The position numbers and the translations under genes were made by a program. From positions 25,001 through 89,000 of the forward strand of contig NZ_WLCM01000012.1 of NCBI RefSeq assembly GCF_013317235.1: DNA of 64,000 nt. The letters are read 5' to 3'. How positions within the stretch are numbered: the stretch's first letter is position 1; every line of letters begins with the position of its first letter. This document shows positions 27,327-38,390 of this stretch, piece after piece. The DNA is from Leisingera sp. ANG59. Lineage in GTDB: Bacteria; Pseudomonadota; Alphaproteobacteria; Rhodobacterales; Rhodobacteraceae. Below the pieces are notes generated by a model, which worked only from the letters and a program-made list of their open reading frames with translations, made no database searches and was not told the DNA's origin.

Positions 27327-27824
27327 TCAGCTGTAGGCGCCGGCGGAATAGGTCAACTCATAACTGTGGCTGTAAAGCTCGAAGATGATACCGAAAGGGT
27401 CCTCCACATAGACCATGCGATAGGGTTTATCGCCTGGAAAATACTCCCGCACCGGCATCCGCTGCTTGCCGCCGGCCGCGACGATCTTCTCCAGCAGCCC
27501 CTCGACGTCCGGGTCCTGCACAGCAAAATGAAAGGTGCCGTGCTTGCGGTACTGAAAGTTATCCTCCGGCGCTTCGTTACCCTCAAATTCGAACAGTTCT
27601 ATGCCGATGCCGTCCGCAGTAGACAGATGCGCGATGCGCAGGCGGGTCCAGCCGGGACCGAACACATCAGTGCACATCTGCCCGATGGCGCTGCCGTCCT
27701 CGGCAACTTCGCTGGCCTGCATCAGCACGTAGAACCCCATGACGTCCGAATAGAACTTCACGGCTGCTTCCAGGTCCGGCACCGACAGGCCGATATGTGA
27801 GAAAGTTCTGGGTGTGGTGGTCAT
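27327..27824 (-). CDS. VOC-family (glyoxalase/dioxygenase fold) protein
   Basis: A 165-residue protein with paired VOC modules. SHIGLSVPDLEAAVKFYSDV opens the first, and HGTFHFAVQDPDVEGLLEKI, YRMVYVEDPFGIIFELYSHS form the second. The conserved metal ligands (His of SHIG, Glu of GIELFEFEG, His of FHFAV, Glu of IIFELY) are present, so it is likely an active metalloenzyme. Substrate unknown. GAGGAG before ATG 27824. It is divergent from a LysR regulator across a perfect palindrome, which probably controls it. Confidence 0.88.
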   Translation of the reverse strand: MTTTPRTFSHIGLSVPDLEAAVKFYSDVMGFYVLMQASEVAEDGSAIGQMCTDVFGPGWTRLRIAHLSTADGIGIELFEFEGNEAPEDNFQYRKHGTFHFAVQDPDVEGLLEKIVAAGGKQRMPVREYFPGDKPYRMVYVEDPFGIIFELYSHSYELTYSAGAYS

Positions 27825-27883
27825 TTCTGGTCTCCTCATGCTTGGGATGCCAGAGAGGTAGACACGCACTCGCCTTATGTGAA

Positions 27884-27910
27884 ATTATCATTTTGGATGA
27901 AAATGATAAT
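27884..27910. promoter_or_regulatory. 11-bp perfect palindromic operator between VOC and LysR genes
   Basis: ATTATCATTTT (27884-27894) and AAAATGATAAT (27900-27910) with a five-base centre. It contains a T-N11-A core as for LysR sites. The AT-rich half-site also recalls a Fur-box half (GATAAT), but the spacing differs. It lies 15 bases before the lysR start. Confidence 0.65.
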
Positions 27911-27925
27911 GAATTGACATGATTG

Positions 27926-28816
27926 ATGTTGAACGCCACCTGGCTCGAAACCTTCACAACGCTGGCTGAAACCGGTCATTTCACCCGTGCCGCTCAGCGC
28001 CTGAACATGACCCAGCCGGGCGTCTCGCAGCACCTGCGAAAGCTGGAGGCGCAGCTGGGCCAGAAGCTGATCGCGCAGGACGGCAAGAGCTTTTCGCTGA
28101 CCCCAGCCGGGGAGGCGGTACGGGCATTGGGGCAGGCGCGGCGCGACGAGGAGCGCCGTCTGAGGGAGGCAATAGCCACCGACAGCCCCGATGCCGGAGA
28201 GTTGCGGATTGCCTGCTCCGGCAGCTTTGCGATGCTTTGGTACCCCCGTATTCTGACCATGCTGGAGACCGCGCCGGACCTTGCGGCACATCTGGAGGCG
28301 GCGCCGCAAGCAGCCATAAAACGCGGTCTTCTGGACGGTGCGTTCGACTTGGGCATTCTGGACCACGACCCCAGCCACCCCCGGCTGGAGGCGGAGCACT
28401 TGGGGGAGGAGGAACTGTGCCTCGTGCTGCCTGTTCGGGATGCGGGCATTCCGGTCACGTTCGCGACGTTGGAGGCGCACGGCTTTGTCGCCCATCCTGA
28501 TGGATTTGCCCATGCGGACGAGCTTCTGTCACAGAATTTCCCGGATGCTTATCAGGGCACCGACCGGCTGCGCGTCCGGACCTATATCAACCAGATAGGC
28601 CAGATCCTGGACCCGGTCGCGCGCGGTATCGGATACACGCTGCTGCCGCGCAGCGGGGTTGAAGCCTACACCCAGCGGGACATGCTGGCGGTGATCCCGC
28701 TCCCCAAACCGAAGCGTAACGGGTTATGGCTCACTTGCCGCAAGGGCCGCCCGCTGAGCGCCCGTCTGCAGCGGGTGAAGCAATTGGCAAAAGAGATCGC
28801 GGCGGCGCTGGGGTGA
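27926..28816 (+). CDS. LysR-family transcriptional regulator
   Basis: A 296-residue LTTR: HTH with TRAAQRLNMTQPGVSQHLRKL and an effector domain of the usual fold. I use ATG 27926; a TTG three bases upstream and one three downstream are alternatives. The perfect palindrome directly upstream and the divergent VOC gene identify its likely target and autoregulation. Stop is 11 bases from the end of the convergent GNAT gene. Confidence 0.9.
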   Translation: MLNATWLETFTTLAETGHFTRAAQRLNMTQPGVSQHLRKLEAQLGQKLIAQDGKSFSLTPAGEAVRALGQARRDEERRLREAIATDSPDAGELRIACSGSFAMLWYPRILTMLETAPDLAAHLEAAPQAAIKRGLLDGAFDLGILDHDPSHPRLEAEHLGEEELCLVLPVRDAGIPVTFATLEAHGFVAHPDGFAHADELLSQNFPDAYQGTDRLRVRTYINQIGQILDPVARGIGYTLLPRSGVEAYTQRDMLAVIPLPKPKRNGLWLTCRKGRPLSARLQRVKQLAKEIAAALG

Positions 28817-28827
28817 GGGCGCCCCCA

Positions 28828-29547
28828 CTACCCCCTGTGGGCTGCAATTAGCCTTTTTAGGCTCTGTTTTTGCTGTCCCTGCGCGTCGAAATTGCCGGGG
28901 TCGAGCCATTCGGCATAAGCCGCCTCCAGCCGCGGCCATTCGCTATCCAGCACCGCATACCAGGCGGTGTCGCGGTTGCGGCCCTTGTAGACAACGGCCT
29001 GACGGAACAGCCCTTCATAGGTAAAGCCCAGCCGCTCCGCCGCCCGGCAGGAGGGGGCGTTCAGGGCGTCGCATTTCCATTCATAGCGGCGGTAGCCCAG
29101 ATCATTGAACACCCGCGCCATCATCAGGAACATCGCCTCTGTCGCCGCAGGCGTCTGCTGCAGCGACGGGGCATAGGTGATGCCGCCGACCTCGATCACC
29201 CCGTGCTCCGGCTTGATCCGCATATAGCTGGCGACACCTTCGGCCCGGCCGCTGGCGCCGCTGACGATGGCGAAATACGGCTGCGCATCAACGCCGCTGG
29301 CCCCCTGGATCCAGCTGCGCAGCTCCTGCTCCGTGCCGAAGGGCCCCCAGGGGATATAGGTCCAGATCGCGCCGCCGGGGTCCTGGCTGAAGGCGGCAAA
29401 CAGATCTGCGGTGTGGCGCGCGGCGTCCAGCGGTTCCACCCGGCAGTAGCGCCCTGTCAGCTGCTCGTGGCCGGGCAGGCGCGCGCCCTGCCAGTCCGGC
29501 AGCGGGGCGCCGATGGGCTGGCCGTGTTCATTGATACGCTCAGTCAT
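28828..29547 (-). CDS. GNAT N-acetyltransferase (RimJ/RimL-like)
   Basis: A 239-residue GNAT enzyme. CRVEPLDAARHTADLFAAF leads into WTYIPWGPFGTEQEL, then GVASYMRIKPEHGVIEVGGI with the acceptor strand, and the acetyl-CoA pyrophosphate region LGYRRYEWKCDALNAPSCRA. The final AAERLGFTYEGLFRQAVVYKGR is typical of RimL-type proteins of about this size. Substrate may be a protein N-terminus or a small amine; not decided. AAGGA before ATG 29547. Confidence 0.88.
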   Translation of the reverse strand: MTERINEHGQPIGAPLPDWQGARLPGHEQLTGRYCRVEPLDAARHTADLFAAFSQDPGGAIWTYIPWGPFGTEQELRSWIQGASGVDAQPYFAIVSGASGRAEGVASYMRIKPEHGVIEVGGITYAPSLQQTPAATEAMFLMMARVFNDLGYRRYEWKCDALNAPSCRAAERLGFTYEGLFRQAVVYKGRNRDTAWYAVLDSEWPRLEAAYAEWLDPGNFDAQGQQKQSLKRLIAAHRG

Positions 29548-29656
29548 GGTCTGGTCCTTCGCACTCCGGGCAGGCAGATGCTGCCCGCCGGTCTGCCTAC
29601 AAACTGGCCCAGCGAAAATGTCCAGAAAGTGAAAACTTTCCCAGACCAGTCAGAGC

Positions 29657-31153
29657 CTAACTGCCGTAAACCGCGCCCCAGCGCTCGATCAGCTGCTGCT
29701 GCAGCTGCTTGGCGCGGCGGTTCCAGCTGCGGGCGCCCTCGGGGCGTTCGCGCTGCGCCCGGGTCAGGCGGCCGCGGGTCTTCTGATCCGCGGTGAAGAT
29801 GGCAAAGGCCAGCACGTTGCCGTCCGCCGCGGTCATGAAGCCGCCGAGGCCGGAGACGAAGTTCAGCGTACCGGTCTTGGCGGCGACCTTGATCGGGTGG
29901 CCCTTGACGGTGCGTCCCTTGGCGTCGCGCATCTGGAAGGGTTTCAAGAGCGGCTTCAGCTGGCCCGCCTTGTAGGCGGCCACCAGCGCGCCGGTCAGAT
30001 CCGCCGGTGTCATCCGCGAGTCGCCGCCAAGGCCGGAGTGATCCACCAGCTGGCTGCCGGACATGCCGTATTTGCCCGCGGCCCAGCGGATCATCTCCGC
30101 GGCTGACGCCTTGAGCGAGGCCGGGCGGCCCGCGCGTGCGGCGGTGGCGGACATGCCGATCATCTCGGCCATCAGGTTGTTGGAATATTTCAGCATCGCC
30201 TTCAGCAGCACATCCAGCGGCGGGCTGCGGTGCTGGGCCAGCAGCGTGGCGGAGGGCAGCGTGCGGGTTTCCTTGGGCTTTGAGAGTTTAATGCCGTGAG
30301 CGCGTGCCAGGGTGCGGAACACGTCACCCGCATAGGCCGCCGGGTTGCGCACCGGCAGCCAGCGGGCGCCGCCCTTGCCCAGCGCCTTGGAGGCGACGGT
30401 CCAGTGATCCACCCCGCCCTTTTCGGCATAGGTATAGACCGGCACCGCGCGGGACTGGATCTCCATCCGGGCAGTGGCCACCTCGGGGCGGTATTTCTCG
30501 GTGCGGGCGTCCATGGTGATCGCCCAGCCGCCGCTGGCGGCGCGCTTCCATTCGAAATGCACCCGGTTGAAGTTCAGCGAAATGCCGGACACCGCGGGGG
30601 AATAGCCGACATGGTCGGGCTGGTCCGGGTCGATGGTTTTGACCGACGGCAGCGCGCCGTCCCAGACCAGGAACTTGCCGCGCACCTCGCGCACGCCGGC
30701 GGTCTTCAGCGCTTTCGCCAGCAGCGCCAGATGGTCGGTGTTCAGCAGCGGATCGCCGCCGCCGGCCAGGATCAGGTCGCCCTTGACCACACCACCGGAC
30801 ACGCCGCCGGTGGCGAGGATGCGGGTCTCGAACCGGTGGTCCGCCCCCAGCACGTCCAGCGCATAAAGCGCTGTCAGCGCCTTGGCGACGCTGGCGGGCG
30901 GCAAAGCCTGGGAGCCGCCGGAGGCTTCCAGCAGCTTGCCGGTCTTCACATCCGCCACCGCGCAGACCGCCTCACCCCTGAGGCCGGCGCGTTCAATCAG
31001 CGCCCTGAGGCCATCGGCACCGGCCGCCAGCGAGCTGACCTTGCGGGCAACAGGCCGCAGCGAGACGGCCGGCGCATTGGCCAGCGCCGAAGTGCCTGCC
31101 AAAGCGGCAAGCCCGGAAAGGAGGAATGTCCGGCGTGAAGTCATCTTGTTCAT
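29657..31153 (-). CDS. dacB: D-alanyl-D-alanine carboxypeptidase/endopeptidase (PBP4 type)
   Basis: A 498-residue penicillin-binding protein of family S13. It has a twin-arginine-like export signal (TSRRTFLLSGLAAL). The catalytic SxxK box appears as PASVAKALTALYA, the SxN box as YSNNLMAEMIG, and the KTG box as AAKTGTLNFVSGLGG. It trims or cuts peptidoglycan cross-links in the periplasm. The long insertion between SxxK and SxN boxes is typical of the family. ATG 31153 has no clear ribosome site; ATG 31144 is an alternative that still keeps the RR motif. Divergent from the EamA gene by 45 bases. Confidence 0.92.
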   Translation of the reverse strand: MNKMTSRRTFLLSGLAALAGTSALANAPAVSLRPVARKVSSLAAGADGLRALIERAGLRGEAVCAVADVKTGKLLEASGGSQALPPASVAKALTALYALDVLGADHRFETRILATGGVSGGVVKGDLILAGGGDPLLNTDHLALLAKALKTAGVREVRGKFLVWDGALPSVKTIDPDQPDHVGYSPAVSGISLNFNRVHFEWKRAASGGWAITMDARTEKYRPEVATARMEIQSRAVPVYTYAEKGGVDHWTVASKALGKGGARWLPVRNPAAYAGDVFRTLARAHGIKLSKPKETRTLPSATLLAQHRSPPLDVLLKAMLKYSNNLMAEMIGMSATAARAGRPASLKASAAEMIRWAAGKYGMSGSQLVDHSGLGGDSRMTPADLTGALVAAYKAGQLKPLLKPFQMRDAKGRTVKGHPIKVAAKTGTLNFVSGLGGFMTAADGNVLAFAIFTADQKTRGRLTRAQRERPEGARSWNRRAKQLQQQLIERWGAVYGS

Positions 31154-31198
31154 TTTTAGGATCAGGAGCGGCTCTACTTCAATCCCCGATCCGCAGCT

Positions 31199-32083
31199 TT
31201 GCGCCGCAAGGTCCGGGCTTTTTCACACTGGCAAGTCCTGCTACCGCTGGCAGCCATGTTGCAGGCACTCATCCTCATGTTCGCGGCCATGTCAATGATC
31301 CCCGCAGGCGACCTGTGCGGGAAACTGCTGACCGGCGCCGGGCTGGCGACACCCGCCTTTGTCGCCTGGTCGCGCTTTGCCATCGGCACCGCGCTGATCC
31401 TGCCCTTCGTGCCGCGCCGCGCCTTCTCCCTGTTGGGCGACTGGCGGCTGTGGCTGCGCGCCGGGCTGCTGACCGGTGGCATCTTCTCGATCCAGCTGGC
31501 GCTGCAGAGCGAGCCGCTGGCCAATGTCTTTGCCGCCTTCTTCATCGGGCCGGTGGTCAGCTATGTGCTGTCGGTGCTGCTGCTGCGCGAGCAGGCGACG
31601 GCACTGCGCAGCCTGCTGATGGCGCTGGGGTTCGTTGGCGTTCTGATGGTGGTGCGGCCGGAGTTCGGCGGCTCCGTCAACTTGCTCTGGGCAGTGCTGG
31701 CGGGCTGTTTCTGCGGCGGCTTCCTGACCAGTTCGCGCTGGCTGGCGCATGTGGGCACACCGCTGGAGCTGAGCCTGACGCAGCTGTTGCTGTCGGCCTT
31801 GCTGATGCTGCCGCTGGGCCTGGCCAGCCTGCCGGAGTTCACCCCCTCCACCGCCGCGCTGACGGTGGGGAGTGCAGCGTTCTCGATGACGGGCAACCTC
31901 CTGCTGCTGTTTGCCTATGACCGGGTGCAGGCGGTGAAACTGGCGCCGATGGTCTATTTCCAGCTGGTGGCGGCGGTCGGCCTGGGCTGGGCGGTGTTCA
32001 GCCAGCTGCCCGACGCCTGGACCTGGGGAGGGCTGGCGGTGGTGCTCAGCGCCGGGCTGGCCTCAGCCCTCCTGCGCCGCTGA
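31199..32083 (+). CDS. EamA/DMT-superfamily transporter
   Basis: A 294-residue inner-membrane protein with about ten hydrophobic helices in two EamA halves ([39 protein letters not shown]; second half [20 protein letters not shown]). It likely exports a metabolite. The TTG start at 31199 has little ribosome-site support; ATG 31256 is an alternative that still leaves the first helix whole. The last 21 bases overlap the convergent nadD gene. Confidence 0.86.
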   Translation: MRRKVRAFSHWQVLLPLAAMLQALILMFAAMSMIPAGDLCGKLLTGAGLATPAFVAWSRFAIGTALILPFVPRRAFSLLGDWRLWLRAGLLTGGIFSIQLALQSEPLANVFAAFFIGPVVSYVLSVLLLREQATALRSLLMALGFVGVLMVVRPEFGGSVNLLWAVLAGCFCGGFLTSSRWLAHVGTPLELSLTQLLLSALLMLPLGLASLPEFTPSTAALTVGSAAFSMTGNLLLLFAYDRVQAVKLAPMVYFQLVAAVGLGWAVFSQLPDAWTWGGLAVVLSAGLASALLRR

Positions 32084-32695
32084 CCAGGTGCCGCGGGCGC
32101 GCAGCGCGGTGGAGCTCACATCCACCATCGGCAGGTTCACGAAACACCAGGCCGGGCTTTCGGCCTGCGCCAGCAGATGGCTTTCGCTGCCTTTCAGCAT
32201 GGCATGGCGGTAAACCCGCGCCGCCGGGGAGAACCGGGACGAGATCCGGTCGCCGGGCCGCGCCAGCACCCCCACCGGCACCGTGTCCAGGATCTGCTGC
32301 CAGTCCTTCCAGCGGTGGAAATGGGTCAGGTTGTCGGCCCCCATCAGCCAGACAAAGCGCACGCCGGGATGGCGGCGGCGCAGATGCCGCAGGGTCTGGG
32401 CGGTGTAGCGGGTGCCCAGCGCGGCCTCGATGCCGGTGATGTGGATGCGCGGGTGCCGGATCAGGCCCTCTGCCGCTGCGATCCGCCGCTCCAGCGGTGC
32501 CGGCTGTCGGGCCTTCAGCGGGTTGCCGGGCGACACCAGCCAGAACAGGTGATCCAGCCCGAAGCGTTTCAGTGCCGCATGGGAAATCGCCGCATGGCCG
32601 CGGTGAGGCGGATCAAAGGACCCCCCGAGCAGCCCGACGCTTTGGCCCGGGCGGATATGCGGCAGCTTGCAAACCATGAACGCCTTGATGCGCAT
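32063..32695 (-). CDS. nadD: Nicotinate-nucleotide adenylyltransferase
   Basis: A 210-residue enzyme joining nicotinate mononucleotide with ATP to deamido-NAD. The nucleotidyltransferase motif [19 protein letters not shown], the LVSPGNPLK and [16 protein letters not shown] segments and the closing [11 protein letters not shown] are diagnostic. Deamido-NAD is then the substrate of NadE, encoded at 50.1 kb in this window. Start ATG 32695; a shorter version from MVCKLP is possible. The 3' end overlaps the convergent EamA gene by 21 bases. Confidence 0.93.
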   Translation of the reverse strand: MRIKAFMVCKLPHIRPGQSVGLLGGSFDPPHRGHAAISHAALKRFGLDHLFWLVSPGNPLKARQPAPLERRIAAAEGLIRHPRIHITGIEAALGTRYTAQTLRHLRRRHPGVRFVWLMGADNLTHFHRWKDWQQILDTVPVGVLARPGDRISSRFSPAARVYRHAMLKGSESHLLAQAESPAWCFVNLPMVDVSSTALRARGTWSAAQEG

Positions 32696-32834
32696 AGATT
32701 CCGGCTGAGATCAATCGTCCCCCGCGATGGCGGCGCACAACCCTGCGCAGATTGCCTGACACACCGCTTTGGGTGTAGAATTTTATTGCGCGGGTATTGT
32801 TTCACGCCCGCAGGTTCCAAATTGCGAGTTCACC

Positions 32835-33902
32835 ATGGTTGCCAAGCTTTCCGCCTCCGTCGGGCGCAAGGGCAAGAACCTGCCCGAAGACGTCAAAACC
32901 GTACAGCAATTATTGAATGCCTTTGCCGGCAAAGCCGGCATCAAGAAGGTCAAGACCGACGGCGCCCCGTCACCGGTGCTGGAGAAGATGATCGGCCAGT
33001 TCCAGCAGGAGGTCTGCGGCTTCAAGCCCGACTACCGCATCGACCCCGGCAAGAACACGATCAAGAAGCTGAACGCGGGCCCGGCCAAGGCCAAGGCCGA
33101 GCAGAAGGCCAAGGAAAAGCAGGACGAAAAGGCCAAGCAGGAGGCCAAGGCCCAGGCCGTGAAGGCCGCCAAGGACGCGGTTATGAAGGAGGCCAAATCC
33201 AAGTCGCTGGACAAGGGCGGCTGGGCCGCGCTGCTGGACGACATCGAGGAATATGCCACCTCGCTCTACGACAGCTATTTTACCAGGGGCGAGAAGAAGG
33301 GCGAGGACGCGCAGAAGGCGGCCAAGCAGGCGGCGGAAAAGGCCGTCAAGGAGGCCAAGAAGAAAGCGGCGGAGAATGTCATCAAGACCATCGACACCGG
33401 CGGGCTGTGCAAGCCGGGGCGGCTGGAAGGCAAAACCGGCGGGGTGAAGAAAGCGATCCTCAACGTGCTGTTTGATGTCTCCTCCTATTACGGGCAGACC
33501 ATCAATGTGGTGTCCGGCCTGCGCGACAAGAAAGGCCAGGCCAATGCCATGTACAAGGGCTGGAACGGCCACCTGGAGCACGGCAAGATCTACATCTACT
33601 TGCGCAACAACGAGGATTTCCGGCTGGAGCTGGACGGCTATGTGCAGGCTGGCGACAAGAAGGGCTTTGTCGCCTGCATGTTCAAGAAGGCGAAATGGGA
33701 CCAGATCTCACGCCATCTGACCGGCCGGGCGGTCGACATCTCCACCAAGACCGACGCCAAGATCATCGAAGCGCTGAAGACTTGCCTGCAATATGTGCGC
33801 GAGCCGCGCAAGAACAGTGAAGGCATCAAATGCCACCACTTCGACGACCGCAAGCTGGTGTATCCGATCCCGGACAGCGTCAAGAAGAAGTGGAAGATCT
33901 GA
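32835..33902 (+). CDS. Peptidoglycan-binding-like / M15-type D,D-peptidase-like protein with Lys-rich helices
   Basis: A 355-residue protein of composite build. Residues about 8-78 resemble a peptidoglycan-binding module (DVKTVQQLLNAF, PDYRIDPGKNTIKKL). Residues about 80-125 and 150-185 are Lys/Ala/Glu-rich helices. The C-terminal part carries an M15-like metallopeptidase pattern: His294 and Asp301 in SRHLTGRAVDIS and His334/His335 in KCHHFDD. There is no signal peptide, which is odd for a cell-wall enzyme and suggests a dedicated export route or an effector or lysin-like role. ATG 32835 lacks a strong ribosome site. Family assignment is by motif only. Confidence 0.6.
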   Translation: MVAKLSASVGRKGKNLPEDVKTVQQLLNAFAGKAGIKKVKTDGAPSPVLEKMIGQFQQEVCGFKPDYRIDPGKNTIKKLNAGPAKAKAEQKAKEKQDEKAKQEAKAQAVKAAKDAVMKEAKSKSLDKGGWAALLDDIEEYATSLYDSYFTRGEKKGEDAQKAAKQAAEKAVKEAKKKAAENVIKTIDTGGLCKPGRLEGKTGGVKKAILNVLFDVSSYYGQTINVVSGLRDKKGQANAMYKGWNGHLEHGKIYIYLRNNEDFRLELDGYVQAGDKKGFVACMFKKAKWDQISRHLTGRAVDISTKTDAKIIEALKTCLQYVREPRKNSEGIKCHHFDDRKLVYPIPDSVKKKWKI

Positions 33903-34177
33903 GGGGATTGGGCGCTCTGCGTTTAGGAGAAGACGGACAGAAGCCTGACAGGCTGGATCGCATGCAGACCGAAGGCAAGCCGCCGGAGCTGCTCGAAAGC
34001 ATAGACGGTCCTCTGGTGATGGCGTTGGGAAGGTTTAAAAAACCTTTGCAAAACCATCTTCAAATAAGATGCTGGCACTCTCGATTATAAAGTAGTCTCC
34101 GGGAGTACATTGACCTCCGGTTCAGGTATTAGTGTAAACAGCTTCCTTTCAGCCCCGCTTCCTGTGGAGACCAACTT

Positions 34178-34711
34178 TTGCTCAATATTAAAAATATTGC
34201 CGCGTCGATTGCTTTCAGCACCCTCATTTCCGGTCCTGCAATGGCAGGTGTGAACGAAGATCTTGATTTCATTGTCACCGAAACTGTGACAGTTGAACTG
34301 TTCGAAGCTGCTTTGCAATCGCAAAGACAGCTGCTCCTGAGTGCCATGAAAAACGATCTGCAAGAAAAAGGTATCAGGATCAGCGACCTGGACTCGTTTA
34401 TGGACATTATTATGGAGGAGTTTATCGCGGGCTTCACAGAAGAAATGCAGGATATTACCAAGGACATCTACCTGGATCTCTTCAGTCGAAGCGAAATCCA
34501 AGGCATCGCTGCTTTTTACCGGACGGCTCCAGGACAGGCTCTCATCAAAAAGACGCCTGCCCTGATGGCCAACGGGGCCGAAATGGGCCGAGAGGTCGGC
34601 CAATTGGCGGTCGCCAAGCTGATGCCGCGTGTTGCGCGCAGGGTGCAACAAGAAGGTATAATTATCGACAGCCCGTCTGTTACAGAAAAACTTCTGAACA
34701 CATTCAACTAG
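34178..34711 (+). CDS. Secreted DUF2059-type protein
   Basis: A 177-residue exported protein. The signal peptide is about residues 1-23 (ending AMAG). The C-terminal half matches DUF2059 (YLDLFSRSEIQGIAAFYRTA, GQALIKKTPALMANGAE). The function of the family is unknown. The first start is TTG 34178 with GGAG nine bases upstream. The gene is AT-richer than its neighbours and stands alone between the M15-like gene and ettA. Confidence 0.72.
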   Translation: MLNIKNIAASIAFSTLISGPAMAGVNEDLDFIVTETVTVELFEAALQSQRQLLLSAMKNDLQEKGIRISDLDSFMDIIMEEFIAGFTEEMQDITKDIYLDLFSRSEIQGIAAFYRTAPGQALIKKTPALMANGAEMGREVGQLAVAKLMPRVARRVQQEGIIIDSPSVTEKLLNTFN

Positions 34712-34930
34712 AACAAGGCTCCTCCCTGCCACTTCACGTAGGCAGCGAACTATCGCGTGCTTTTCTCGGCTGACCGGGCGCGGTGCCTGAGGCACCACCC
34801 GGTGCACAAGGGGTGTACAGGGGATGCACGCCTGGCACCCCCTCGCGCAGGCCTGCATCCCGCATTGCCCCGCCGCCGCCCATCCGCTATCACTCCCGCC
34901 AGCGAATTTCCCCCTTAACGGAGCGAGCAC

Positions 34931-36594
<1,664 letters not shown>

Positions 36595-36598
<4 letters not shown>

Positions 36599-37206
36599 AC
36601 TGGCTGAAGCGGCTTTTGGCAGGAAATCAATTGATCCTGCCGAAGCCAACAATCCGGGAGGCAGATTTTCTGTCTCCCGAAAGCGACATCGATCTGAGGA
36701 TCGAAGATTATTACGACAGGCTTCTTGGAGAATTTGCCTCAGAGGAAGTCTGGACTGCCCTGGAAGCCTTCAAGCTGGATTCGCTAAGGGAATTGGTTGC
36801 CAAAGGGCTGTTGACCGAAGGGCAAATGACCTTCTTCTGCTTGGAGTACTTCCGCGCCCAGATCTTGAACGGAGGTTTCCCGCAATTCATGGGAAATGCA
36901 GGTTTCATGTCAGCCGACGTAGTATCTTGCCTGAGGAAGCTCAACCAAACGGAAATAGCGGACGATGTGGAGCGCGTCGCTAGTGAAATCACCGCTATTC
37001 TTAGTCATCTGGATTCGTTTCCCGGGGACGCGCGTAATAGTGAATTTCGCTCAGCAATGAGACGCGCCAATACCGAAATGAAAGACGCAATGCTGCGTTC
37101 CCCAGCCGGTCAGCGCTTGGAAGCCGAAACTTTTGAACCCGGCTTGGCACTCCAAATGGTAAAATATGTTGAGAGCCATCCGGAAGAATTCTGCAAAACC
37201 GGTTGA
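36595..37206 (+). CDS. DMP19-like (DUF4375) protein
   Basis: A 203-residue protein whose middle (about 85-125) matches the DMP19/DUF4375 consensus: FRAQILNGGFPQFMGNAGFM followed by LRKLNQTEIADDVERVAS. In Neisseria, DMP19 mimics DNA and binds a repressor; most homologues are uncharacterised. It starts at GTG 36595 overlapping the ettA stop (GTGA), so translation is coupled. Base use is AT-richer than ettA, so coupling may be recent. Confidence 0.72.
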
Positions 37207-37511
37207 ACTGACCGTCTGAAACGGCTTCTGGAATGCTTCCCTAAATTGTTTGAGAACGCCCTTTCTCGCCTGAAAGCCATGTGGCGATACACAAGGCCCA
37301 GGCCTGATCTTGGGTGGGTGCGAATGCGCCTTCGTCTTGCTGGAAGCATGCCTCCGGCATGACGGGAATTTCAGACGCGGGCCGTGCCGCTGCGCGCCTC
37401 GTCCCAATGGGATAGCCCCCCTCCATTTTGCGCTTTCCCCGCTCTGCGCTACCATCGCGGCAGGCGCCCTGGCGCGCCCTTTGTTGGTTAAAGCATTGGA
37501 AAGGATCCCCC
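37207..37511. other. Gene-free interval before the DUF4157 gene
   Basis: About 305 bases. No frame has a convincing start or family match. I see no clear -35/-10 pair; it probably holds the promoter of the DUF4157 gene. Confidence 0.4.
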
Positions 37512-37883
37512 ATGGCTCTGAAACCGGAAGACGTGAAGGCAGAGGTCGAGGCGACCAAGGGCAAAAAGGCCAAGCGCAAGAAGCTGAAGACCGCGCCGGA
37601 AGGCACCACGGAAAAGAAACTGCCCGGCGATCTGCGCAAGGGGCTGGAGGCGCATTTCGGCGGCAGTCTCGGCAAGGTGCGGGTGCATATGGGCGGCAAT
37701 GCCAAGGACGTCTGCAGGGAGCTGAAGGCCAAGGCCTTTACCGTCGGCAACAACGTCTATGTAATGAAGCCGGCCTTTGCCAAGGATTCCCAGCTCTTGG
37801 CTCATGAGCTGGCGCATGTGCTGCAGCAGGGCAAGGGCCGGATGCCGAAAGCCAGGGACGGGGTGGCGCTGACCTCGAAATAG
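37512..37883 (+). CDS. Small stand-alone DUF4157 metalloprotease-like protein
   Basis: A 123-residue protein almost entirely made of a DUF4157 domain. LPGDLRKGLEAHFGGSLGKV, RVHMGGNAKDVCRELKAKAF and the zinc signature HELAHVLQQ (His98, Glu99, His102) are all present, preceded by a Lys-rich 35-residue N-terminus. DUF4157 is best known from the N-termini of large toxins and effectors, many linked to extracellular contractile injection systems. Here it is bare, with no toxin domain attached and no injection-system genes in the window. Whether it cleaves protein, and what, is unknown. ATG 37512. Confidence 0.82.
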   Translation: MALKPEDVKAEVEATKGKKAKRKKLKTAPEGTTEKKLPGDLRKGLEAHFGGSLGKVRVHMGGNAKDVCRELKAKAFTVGNNVYVMKPAFAKDSQLLAHELAHVLQQGKGRMPKARDGVALTSK

Positions 37884-38017
37884 GGCCCGCGTTCAGATTA
37901 TTCACGCAGGATTGCCGGCATCCCCGGAAAATCAACCTTTTGATAACACTCCTGCCTGGATGATGCGCAGGAGCAGCCGGACATGGGGTCCGTGCTGCGC
38001 GGAGGAATGAGGGCGTC

Positions 38018-38236
38018 ATGGCCTGGGCAGGTGTCATTCTGGGCATGGTTACGGGCTTGTGCACCGCGGTGATGAGCTATGCCATCGCCGGGCTGCCCTG
38101 GTGGGCCTGCCTTGTAATCTATCCGGCAGCAGGCGCCACGGTGGCTGTGCTGGCAACCGCCCTGCTTTACTGGCGCAGCGCGGCAGCGGGGCCCGGCAGC
38201 GGGATGCCCCCCGGCGGTCAGGCGGCCGCCGCCTGA
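38018..38236 (+). CDS. Small two-helix membrane protein
   Basis: A 72-residue protein with two hydrophobic helices split by PWW, ending in a Gly/Pro/Ala-rich tail. It starts MAW and shares the P-W, YP and WRS spacing with the protein at 38391, so the two are probable tandem paralogues. GGAGG-type site before ATG 38018. Function unknown. Confidence 0.6.
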   Translation: MAWAGVILGMVTGLCTAVMSYAIAGLPWWACLVIYPAAGATVAVLATALLYWRSAAAGPGSGMPPGGQAAAA

Positions 38237-38390
38237 ACCGGGCGGCAGCGCATCCGGACAGCAGCCGGACGCACCACCCTTGATATAACCAGTTCCGGAC
38301 AGATCGCGCAGAAGTATCCCTTGCCCAGTTGCCTGCCTGCAGGCGGCGCCCTACTTTCTTGGGGTAGGGGACATGAGGGGAAAGGGCTGC

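Noticed and set aside
33903-34177. Possible small gene between the M15-like and DUF2059 genes
   Set aside because: One frame reads through the interval, but its beginning overlaps the upstream gene out of frame, with no ribosome site or recognised family.
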